Positions 1 through 8,913 of a stretch of 64,000 bases of DNA are shown piece after piece. The position numbers and the translations under genes are program-made. Every line of letters begins with the position of its first letter. Position 1 is the first letter of the stretch. Origin of the DNA: Rugalucina vietnamica (lineage: Eukaryota > Mollusca > Bivalvia > Lucinida > Lucinidae). The stretch spans positions 39,830,383 through 39,894,382 of the forward strand of contig OZ024879.1 in the NCBI GenBank assembly GCA_964017185.1, written 5' to 3'. The notes under the pieces are model-generated. The model was given only the letters and a program-made list of their open reading frames with translations, did no database searches and had not been told where the DNA came from.

Positions 1-1137
1 GCCGACTTTGGTCGTGTTGTAACACCAGGTTCGAAGAAGGGAATAAATAATTCAAAGACCATCAAATTATTTTTGCGAGCTACTTCGGTGTTGACTTACA
101 ATAGTAAATAAGTGACAAAATAGCATTCATAGATAATCGATATATTTCTGTACTAAAATATAATCATCAATCGATCCTAGTAGTGTATGTTTTGTTTACA
201 TTTTCTTGGTCTTCATATGCGGAACCGGAAGGGCGTGAATCGGATTTTCTTTCTTAACCGGCGGTTACGCATTTAAAGGTTTGTTAGCCGTGTATAACGA
301 TAAAAATCAATTATTTCAGCACAGGACTTCTGTTGTGAGAAACATTCCATCTAATTTTCAGGATGGAGCCTAATTCAAGAATGTTTTTGGAAATAAAATT
401 AATTTGTGAACACAGTTTGAAAACTTTTGCATGTCAAAACATTTGGAAAGCAAATTTTATGCATGTCAATCACTAAATTTTATTCTACTCTGAAAAAATG
501 TTACGGTGGTTTCCAGAGGAGGGTTTAGGGAAAGAGTAAATCTTGGGTCATATAACTTGAGGAGCACTTACCTATGAAATTATGACATGTACAATAACAG
601 AAATTAATCATATGCCCCTCCTGGTCCAAAAGTCACAGTCCAGGACAGCACCATGAATATCTACAGTTGCTGAAAATAATAATATCAACTTATTATGATC
701 TACATATTGAATTTCTACATCAAGTTTGCTTATCCTAGTTACTGTACTTCAGTTTTGTGTTCATAAGGACAAGCAACAGGTGAAAGAATGTTTGTGTTCA
801 TTGTAGTTTGGCATTTTATAAACCTGTTTTTCAAAATTTCCTGATTTTGGCTTAAATTGAAAAATTCCCTGACTGATGTCAAAAATCCCTGACAATTCCT
901 TGGCTTTGAAAAAAGTGATTTCTCTCTGACTTTTTCCCTGACCATGGACACCCTGAATAAGTATTTGCAAGAAAGACAGAAACTTTATTTGTCTTACCCA
1001 AGGCTAATTTAGAACACCTCAATGACCATGGATTCATGACCACACTGCTGGTTTTTTACCTGAAAATAAAACAGTACATGTATACAGTTCAAAGAAACAG
1101 TAAAACTTATTCAAATGAAAGTGTTTTTTTTTTTCTA
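1..1137. other. Unassigned AT-rich sequence
   Basis: No reading frame with recognisable protein character, no tandem repeat and no clear inverted repeat was found on either strand. The first 400 bases are less AT-rich and could belong to the 5' region of a neighbouring gene, but no splice or start signal decides this. Confidence 0.4.
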
Positions 1138-1345
1138 ATTCAGTTTAACGTCCCTTTCAAGATTATTTCAGCTCATATGAGACGGGCCAATCAATAGGTG
1201 GGGCGAAAACGGGAGAACCGCGAGAAAAACCACCTGGCACACCCGCAAGCAGACACATGTGGCCAGTGCGGGATTCGAACCCACACCAGACACAGCGGTG
1301 AAATGATCGAGTGATTAAGAAACACGGAGCCACCTCAAATGAAAT
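1138..1345 (-). repeat. tRNA-derived SINE, copy 1
   Basis: On the minus strand a tRNA-like head carries a good B box (GGGTTCGAATCCC, complement of 1270-1282) and a degenerate A box near 1340. The body continues through CTCATATGAGCTGAAA to a 3' end reading GGGACGTTAAAC, an ending seen in bivalve SINEs. A second copy lies head-to-head on the plus strand about 100 bases away. Confidence 0.65.
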
Positions 1346-1445
1346 TGACCATAGTGTCAGACAATAGAATATTGGCAGAACAATTTCATATGAAAAGCGG
1401 TTCATATTCATCTTGTCAACTTTTTTTCCATTTATACTGCTCATA

Positions 1446-1622
1446 ATCATTCCTTTGTCTCACCACTGTGTCCAGTGTATGTGGGTTCAAGCCCCCTTTG
1501 CCTTGGGTAGTGTGCTTATGGGTGTACAAAGTATTTTGTCTTAGAGTACTTCAGTTTTCGCCCCGCCTACTGATATACCCATCTCATATGAGCTGAAAGA
1601 ATCTTGTAAGGGCGTAAAAAGT
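1446..1622 (+). repeat. tRNA-derived SINE, copy 2 (decayed head)
   Basis: This shares with the inverted copy at 1138-1345 the B-box region (GGGTTCAAGCCCC at about 1484), the central GTTTTCGCCCCGCC block, CTCATATGAGCTGAAA and the tail AGGGCGTAAAA. The head is degraded, so it is probably no longer transcribed by polymerase III. Confidence 0.6.
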
Positions 1623-1678
1623 AGGTTTAGAAAAAGAGAACAAGTTTCACTATCCATGATGTTCTTGAGACTTGAACA

Positions 1679-3587
1679 TTTCCCTTATGAAAAAAACAGG
1701 CCTCCTGCAAACATAACTGCAAAGCTACCATAATGTAGTGGCAGGCTAGCCGCAAACATTGCTGCAAGGCTACCGCAATGTTTTTACCATGCAAATGAAG
1801 ATTGCTGTAAGGTTGCCGCAATCTAATTAATTCACAAAAAATCTGTGGTGATGTTCTGGTGATGCACTAGATTCCAAATATGGAAAGATGTAACTCTGCA
1901 GCAACTTCACCAGAAGTTTTTCATGGTTAATGAATATTCATAGGGCCACCGGCAATGCTGCAGCGAACTTTGCCGCAGCATTGCCACATCTTATTTAGGG
2001 ACTGGCTACATCCAGCTAAATTATTTGAATAATGAATATTCATGAGGTGAGCCCTGTCACAGAAAACCTACCTTACAACCATCGGAGCAGATCGGCTGTG
2101 CAGTAACCGCACAGCTGATCAGCACATTTGTTAATACAATCTGTCTTACTAAAAAGCCTCTATATCTGTTTTTGTCACTGTAGAGAAATGGCAATGTCAA
2201 ATAAAGACCTGGTCAGAAATCACAGACATATTTTCTCATGACTCCTCATATTATTATCCAATTTCCCATTTTTATTGCTCCCATATCTACATGAAAATAC
2301 ATTTTTCTGATTTATAAAATATACATATAGCTCATAGAGTGTCAAATTTGGTACATGCAAGTGTCTAACCTCAGAACCAGAATATAAGATCCTAGGTCTA
2401 ACTGACCTTTGCATGTCAGTACCGGTAAGTCAAATCACAGAACCTGTTTCACAATTACATATTAATAATTAAAAGTGAACAGGTTACTTTAATTCAATGA
2501 CTTAGCTTAAGTTGAGGGCATGTTGAAATCCAAGACTTGTATCATGTAATGCTTTGGATTATCAGCAGATAATTCTAACTACAGTAATAAGACATTAACA
2601 TGCATCAGCACAGTTATCTTTTCATAACGTTTTCCAAATAAAGTTGAAATGTTTTGTCAAAGTTGTGCACATAAAATCTGAGCATAGCCTATAGAATCAT
2701 GTCTAGATGTTGAATACCATAATCCATTTCTCTCTTTAAATAAAATAAATGCTAACATACCATTTTAAATGCTTGAAACTCTTCTCATGGTCTGTATTCT
2801 TTATGTATATCCAAGATTTTTGAAATACAGAACAATTCCAAACAAATAAGTACAAAAATACAAAAAGAAAAACATGAGAACACCCTATAATTTGACTTTC
2901 ATTCCATCACTAACATCCTATAAGTGTCTGCAGTTTTGTTCCAAAAAGTAATTAAGTGACCACTTTTATGATATCTTAATTAATAACATATTGCAACCAT
3001 GGTTACAAGACCATCTGTCTCTTCATGCAACATTTGCACATTATTGCAATTATGATGTGGTAATGCTTCAGCAAAGTTTGCCATAACTTTGCCAAAAAGA
3101 TATATTTTCCAAGCAAGTATTAGCATGTATGTTAATACTTGCTTGGAGACTGAAATAAGTTCTTGGCACTAAATTAAAAATCCTTTGCTAGTCATAGTCT
3201 GGTCACATGATGTCAAAGGATAGAAAGCTGAATCATTTAAAATCACATCCTTAGTATATGTTGTTTTTACCTGAATGTTCTCAGGACAGGATATATTGAC
3301 AAAAGTGCAATTTAAAACTTGCAAGTTTTTGGTAATGTTATGGCGATGTCAGTTGAAAATGCTAAGTTTGTGGCAACCATGTAGCCGATCATTTGTAATA
3401 CGATACATAAAAGTGAAGCTGTGGCGAATTTACCGCTAGCGGCAAAGCACTTTGCAAGAACATTACCGCTAGTGGCGAAGGCCGGCGAAGTCATAAATCA
3501 TTTTGCGGCAAAGTTTTTCTTTGCTGCAACCTTGCAGTAAGGTTATGGTAGCTTTACTGCAGAAAATCCTTTTCATAAGGGTTATGA
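1679..3587. mobile_element. Possible non-autonomous DNA transposon with gapped inverted ends
   Basis: The two ends are inverted relatives. CCCTTATGAAAA followed by GCAAAGCTACCATAA occurs at 1682-1733, and the complement of both blocks occurs at 3545-3582. Variants of a GCAA-GCTACCGC motif recur inside each end (1740-1830, 3400-3545). The 1.2 kb core has no coding signal, and target duplications are not clear. It could instead be two related solo repeats in opposite orientation. Confidence 0.4.
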
Positions 3588-3854
3588 ATTAATTAAGTTC
3601 AGACAGGCAAGCTCTTTGACCAAGTGGTAGGGGTCTCCAATTTCCTGGGATCAATACTATTGTAAAAGTTCTGGGATGTTATGCAATATTTGGATTATTT
3701 GCAAGATACTCTTACAATATTCATGAGACATAAATTTGTAAAAGTGCCTCAATCTCACTTCATTCACAATAAGTTCACCCTGGTCCGTCATTACGTACAG
3801 GAAATTAAAGCAACGTATAAGTAACTAAAGTGCAACGTATAGTTTCTTAAAAAA

Positions 3855-3881
3855 ATGGCGGATTTTGGTGGACACGAATCG
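3855..3881 (+). other. Candidate 9-codon first exon with splice donor inside the inverted repeat
   Basis: Inside the left inverted repeat an ATG (3855, purine at -3, G at +4) opens a 9-codon frame, MADFGGHES, that runs directly into GTGAGTAAG, a near-consensus splice donor at 3882. The mirror copy in the right repeat carries the same start and donor on the opposite strand. The likely reading is that autonomous relatives start a spliced transposase transcript inside the repeat. No matching downstream exon was found here. Confidence 0.35.
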
Positions 3882-4435
3882 GTGAGTAAGATTTGTTTAT
3901 TGATTCTGATGTTCCTTTTTTGTTTATCTTAATCAAACACACCTTACGGACCAGCAAAACTATTGTGTTATTTGCCTCGATCGGTATATTCTGCAGGAAA
4001 TCACCCATTTAAGTATAATGTTCGACACCCTTAGACAGCTGATTGCCAAATCGTGTGTTTTGAACTTCTCCGAGAAGAAAACCTTATATTGTGGTCAAAG
4101 TTCGATGGTAAATGGGTTGACTTTTGATGTCGAACATAGATACTGACCTAATAAGACGATCTGGCCAAAAAAAAATTTCAAATGTCCTTTGATAGCGAAA
4201 TTATTAATGATTTTTCATTACAACGCATTCGACACCTAAAACGGTACAACGAAAAAACAACTAAAACGTTCTAATTTGGGTAAAATAAACCTTATTACGA
4301 TACTATGGACTCAGTTAGATCCTCTTAATGTCTGCCCACAATCTATTTCTTGTGCAAAATTAAAAAAAATATCAGAATTATAACTGAAAATCATTGTTTT
4401 ATAGGTGAGAAAAAAACTTTACAATTGCATAGGCA

Positions 4436-4437
<2 letters not shown>

Positions 4438-4476
<39 letters not shown>
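4438..4476. repeat. (AAT)n microsatellite
   Basis: About 13 uninterrupted AAT units, lying just inside the left arm of the 529-bp inverted-repeat element. Confidence 0.95.
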
Positions 4477-4478
<2 letters not shown>

Positions 4479-5071
4479 ATGGGTTCCGAGTCACCTCGAT
4501 CCAAATTTTCTTGTCCAAGAAAGTCTCGGCTATGTCAGCTCGACCCATTTTTTCAATCAGAAACTACCGGACCATCCCCCTTAATTTATGGATTTTGACC
4601 CTGAATGTTCTGGTTCACTACATGGCATACCTTTTATGTATGTGAATAAGATAACTACCTTTATTTTATACTTTACAGTGAAAACCAATGTATATCAAAA
4701 CTTGATAAAATTTGTATTTTCATTGATATGAAATTTCACTGATATCAAATCTCACTGATATCAAAAGTCACTAGTGACTGATATCAGCCTATATCTTCAC
4801 TGTAATGACGTCAGATTTTTTGGATTACTTCTGACGTTTCCATTTACTTGACGTCATTAAATGTGTCTCACTTCACAAATTCAAACGCCTATAACTCCGT
4901 TATTTATGAACGAAAACATAAAGTGTGGGTATTCATTTTCTTAGTTAGAACGTAAGGAACAATGTGGTACCAAAATTATTTATGTTTTCAAAAATTTTTG
5001 GTTTTTGCATTTTCACCGCCTGCCTTGTGAATTGGAAAATGCCCGTGTATTGTATAAAATAAAAAGAAAAT

Positions 5072-5217
5072 TTGCTTTTTTTCGGCGAATAACAAATATA
5101 TTTCATCTCGTGAGTTGAAAACATAGAAATTTTCACTCGTGCTGCGCACTCGTGAAAATTCTGATGTTTTCAACTCACTCGATGAAATATATTTGGTATT
5201 CACCTCAAAAAAGCAAA
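5072..5217. repeat. Hairpin MITE (about 146-bp imperfect palindrome)
   Basis: The two halves are inverted copies (AAATATATTTCATC... / ...GATGAAATATATTT and GAGTTGAAAAC / GTTTTCAACTC) around a CACTCGTGCTGCGCACTCGTG centre. Nearly the whole unit folds into one stem. It has no coding capacity. Comparable whole-length hairpins occur at 14637-14791 and 42119-42276. Confidence 0.8.
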
Positions 5218-5454
5218 TATCCTCTATGTACATTGTCTTTTGTCATTGACTTTTAGTGGTTTACCTTATATGGTCATGCATGTAGAGAACACTTTAAGAG
5301 GTGGTCAAAACTGACTTCCACATTCTGTCTTCGGGGTTCTAGACCAGATCAAATACAAACGTGTTGTACAATTAGAGAACTCGCATATTTTATTTGGAGA
5401 GAATAAGGGATTCCTCTGTCTATAAATTAAAAAAAACTGAGCTGATCAGCTTCT

Positions 5455-5790
5455 AAAACCGGTTTAAGCCCGCCAGTAACTTTGTGTTACTGATCGTTCC
5501 AAGGCGATACTTCTGTGGTGGTTATTTTTGTTTTGTCTTGGTGTTTAAAATTTTTTGTGCTGTTGGCGCCTTATGTATGTTTTCATATTTTGAATTAAGT
5601 TAAGGTAACTGAGTGGCCACCTATTGGGAAAATAGCTGCTCATTCGGCTTAGGATATGTTTCATGGTATAAGTGCCTGATTGTTAGTTTGGTTTTTTCCC
5701 ACCTCGGTTTTTGGAGTGGGAATCTCTTTCTGATTGCGCCTTTTCCTGATCTTTGCCTACTTGTACCTTTTTCTAAGATCTGTTGATCGG
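5455..5790 (+). mobile_element. Penelope-like 3' region fragment, plus orientation
   Basis: This shares a continuous block with the sequence downstream of the RT frame at 39.0 kb: CTGATCGTTCCAAGGCGATACT, GGTAACTGAGTGGCCACC, GAGTGGGAATCT and a terminal TTGTACCTTTTT. No reverse-transcriptase part is attached on this strand. An A-run follows at 5853-5871. Confidence 0.75.
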
Positions 5791-6129
5791 CGCCTTTGAA
5801 CTTCTCAGTTTATGCACAACTGATCTGCGCCTTTGAGCTTTGCATACGTGACAAAAAAAAAAAAAAAAAAACCGTTTACTCAAGATGCTGCTCATAATGA
5901 ACAATATACAATTGTTGCCCTTGGGCGAGGGTGACCTGACGATTAGTTAACCCAAGACAGGTAATATTGCCCGAAGAATTTAGATTCTGTTTCCGTGTTT
6001 TGGAGTTAAAGGTTTTACTTTGCTGTTGCAATGAGCGACCTAGTGAATGGTGTGGAGGCTATACATGGCATATATTAACTGCTGACAGCATCTCGGATTG
6101 TGTTCTGGAAAATGAGTGCAGCAAAAGAA

Positions 6130-6690
6130 ATTTTACTGGAGGGCTTAAACCGGTTTTACTGGCACCAAACCTCGCCCTTAGTCTACTGTGATTCAATAAC
6201 AAACAATGTTCGGTTCTCATAGAAGCGTCCTAGCTCGCCAATGAAGCATCACAGAAAACAAATGTAAACACTGTGATGAACAAAAACGAGGACTCAACAG
6301 TAACGCCGACACTGAAAAACCGCCGGGAGCAAAAGAAAACAACTATTTCAACCTTGGTGGACCCGACCAGAGACATACGTTTATCCCGTAACCTTAACTT
6401 GTTGTCAGGTCCCTCCCATCTGTAAGACAGCTTTAGTTCTGTACCGTCATTGAGTCTGAGGGCCCATGCACCCACAGGCGTGCACTTAAAGAGGAAAGTA
6501 AAGTTTTTTACCGTATCTGGATTAAAAACTAAGCATGCAGTATATTGCACTAAATTCAACCGATTCTTCGATATCGATTGACTATTTTTTTTTAAAATTT
6601 AACAGCAAAATGATCAGATTTTGTCTTTTCATTACTCTCATCCAAAATTTTCTTAAATTTAAACATTAAGTCGCCATAAAACTCGAGTTT
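6130..6690 (-). pseudogene. Penelope-like RT C-terminus and start of 3' region, decayed
   Basis: On the minus strand the translated tail contains YGDLMFKFKK, then an ACLVFNPDTV...CTPVG segment, matching YGDLVYKLKK and ACLVFNPIMV...CTPVG at the end of the RT at 39011-40270. Stops interrupt the frame near 6590-6600. The element family's opening 3' block (CGGTTTTAC...) follows at 6150. It lies opposite to the 3' fragment at 5455-5790, giving an inverted pair. Partial and inverted copies are common for Penelope-like elements. Confidence 0.65.
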
Positions 6691-7540
6691 GGCTTCATAT
6701 GATGGTTTTGATGCCTATTTTAATGTTTTAGGGTTTAACCTGTGAGCTATATCAGCAAAGATAAAAGTATACAAATGAAAACTTTGGATGAAATAAAACG
6801 CTATAGTAACAAAGAATGTTACATACAGTATCGTAATAAGGTTTATTTTACCCAAATTAGAACGTTTTAGTTGTTTTTTCGTTGTACCGTTTTAGGTGTC
6901 GAATGCGTTGTAATGAAAAATCATTAATAATTTCGCTATCAAAGGACATTTGAAATTTTTTTTTGGCCAGATCGTCTTATTAGGTCAGTATCTATGTTCG
7001 ACATCAAAAATCAACCCATTTACCATCGAACTTTGACCACAATGTAAGGTTTTCTTCTCGGAGAAGTTCAAAACACACGATTTGGCAATCAGCTGTCTAA
7101 GGGTGTCGAACATTATACTTAAATGGGTGATTTCCTGCAGAATATACCGATCGAGGCAAATAACACAATAGTTTTGCTGGTCCGTAAGGTGTGTTTGATT
7201 AAGATAAACAAAAAAGGAACATCAGAATCAATAAACAAATCTTACTCACTGATTCGTGTCCACCAAAATCCGCCATTTTTTTAAGAAACTATACGTTGCG
7301 CTTTAGTTACTTATACGTTGCTTTAATTTCCTGTACGTAATGACGGACCAGGGTGAAGTTTGTTAAGTTTGTTTTGTCACAAGATAGACAAAAATAATTA
7401 CTCAATTATTTTCAAAACTTGAAACAGTTTTGCATCAATTGCCTTGGTAAAGAGATGTTTGCAAAAGTGTCATAGAAGCCAGGCATACTTTTGATTTACT
7501 AATATTTGCATTTGATTGTGTAACCAGAACAGAAATATTC

Positions 7541-7625
7541 GGGGTGGCCCTAGTGGCCGAGTGGTTAAGAGCGCTGATATTTTATTACCGCACTTAAACA
7601 TTCAAGCATCTGTGTGGGTTTGAAG
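7541..7625 (+). repeat. tRNA-Ser/Leu-like SINE head, cut off by a foldback MITE
   Basis: The A box is perfect (TGGCCGAGTGG at about 7552), followed by GTTAAGAGCGCTGATA and a partial B box (GTGGGTTTGAAG near 7617). The unit stops where the poly-A and foldback MITE begin, so the 3' body is lost or displaced. Confidence 0.55.
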
Positions 7626-7889
7626 AAAAAAGAAAAAAAAAAAAAAGAAAAGAAAATTGTCAGCTTTAAAAATTGAAAATTTCATCAGAAAAGCTTTGAT
7701 ATTTTTCTTATTTTTGCTAGATTGTGGGTACACATTAGAACGCCTCACCGAAGCGGTTCTAACGAGTACCCACAATCTATGTTTGGGAGCAAAACTAAGA
7801 AAAATAGGTATGCCCCTGCATTCCCCAGTTTTTCTATATAAAAGTGGGGTATGAGGGGGTATACTTTTCATAGACATGTTTTCCTGATG
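7626..7889. mobile_element. Foldback MITE family FB, copy 1
   Basis: Central palindrome based on CGTTAGAACCGCCTCG and its complement, flanked by inverted ACATAGATTGTGGGTAC and a TATAAAAGTGGGGT block. The right end CATGTTTTCCTGATG is intact; the left end is replaced by an A-rich tract. The centre is slightly degraded. Eleven copies or part-copies occur in this window. Confidence 0.8.
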
Positions 7890-8067
7890 ATTAATTTATT
7901 ATATAATAGGCAGATTTAAAACCAAGACTTTTAACTGTCTTTGTTTAAAAATCACTCCGAATCTATCAGAAATGATACAGGGTCGGTGGTGCGGCTTGTT
8001 GGCGAACTGTCTTATCTCGATTGTTTACAGTATTGCTGCGTATTGAATTTGGACTGGTTTAGCCCTA

Positions 8068-8694
8068 TCTCACTGGAATGCGACAACTGGAGACTATTTC
8101 GCGACAAAGATTGACAATATAAACACAACTTTCACCGTTTCACGTTGCAGTCTCACTGAACAGACATTTATGCGACAAATTCGCAAATTTCGGTCTAATT
8201 TTGAAAATAAATCTTGCGACTGTCATGCAATAGTCGCACGACTTTCCCGGGAATGTAGCTTATATTCGTTTTAATTCGTACGACAGTTGCACAACATTCG
8301 TGCGAGTGCTGCACGACATTCGTACGAATGTCGCTTAGTTTTATTTTCTCGCCAGATAGTTGTGAGGTTTTTCGCATGTTTTCATAAGACTGTCGCGCAA
8401 CCATCGTGAGACACTCGCAGGACATTGTTACGAGTGTCGCGAAAATTTGGCATTGTAAATTTGCCAAAATTTCGCGGCGACAGGTTCGCGACACTTGCAC
8501 GACTGTTGCACGACATTCTTGCTAAATATTTTGGAACAACTTTAAAAAATTTGCATAAAATTTTAAAACATGTTTAAAACCTTCGGGACCAGTTGGCGAC
8601 AAGCTCACAACACATGAATATTCTCACGACACTCGTGCGACACTCGCACAAATGTAGTGCGAAAGTCCGCGACAAAATTCGCATGCCAGTGAGA
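8068..8694. mobile_element. 627-bp MITE with TA target duplication
   Basis: The ends are inverted: TCTCACTGGMATGCGA at 8068 and its complement ending at 8694, each directly flanked by TA (8066-8067, 8695-8696). The interior is unusually rich in CGACACTCGCACGA-like repeats. There is no transposase. The TA duplication fits a Tc1/mariner-driven non-autonomous element. Confidence 0.75.
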
Positions 8695-8913
8695 TACTAG
8701 CTTTTCTCGTATCGGATCTTTTTTCGATGTCGGCGATGGACAATCTACAGATGTAAAACAAAACCGGCTCAAATTTTACTGCATTCAACCTAATTAGGAC
8801 CTTTCCAATTAATGTTTGTAAGCATAAGATTTACTTCGCGTATCCTTTGAGAACCACTAGATGATCGATCACTGGTCCTTGATCGATCACTTGTCGTCTT
8901 ACGCTACCCCACC

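Larger units (their letters stand above)
3776..7355. mobile_element. 3.58 kb element with 529-bp terminal inverted repeats and 5-bp target duplication
   Basis: Bases 3776-4304 recur as the reverse complement at 6827-7355 with only a handful of differences by eye, so the arms are about 99 percent identical. The ends read CACCCTGG...CCAGGGTG and are flanked by AAGTT at 3771-3775 and 7356-7360, a 5-bp direct duplication. The 2.5 kb interior contains an (AAT)n tract, a hairpin MITE and two opposed Penelope-like fragments, and no transposase. The CAC terminus with a 5-bp duplication loosely recalls Transib, but the terminal heptamer is not a clean match, so the superfamily is left open. Confidence 0.85.

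Noticed and set aside
5853-5871. A19 run as the poly(A) tail of the plus-strand Penelope-like fragment
   Set aside because: It lies about 60 bases beyond the family's usual 3' end (TTGTACCTTTTT), with W4-MITE-like sequence between, and other fragments have no A-run.
3776-7355. Assignment of the long-TIR element to Transib because of a CAC end and 5-bp duplication
   Set aside because: The terminal heptamer is CACCCTG rather than the expected pattern, the duplication AAGTT is not GC-rich, and no transposase is present.
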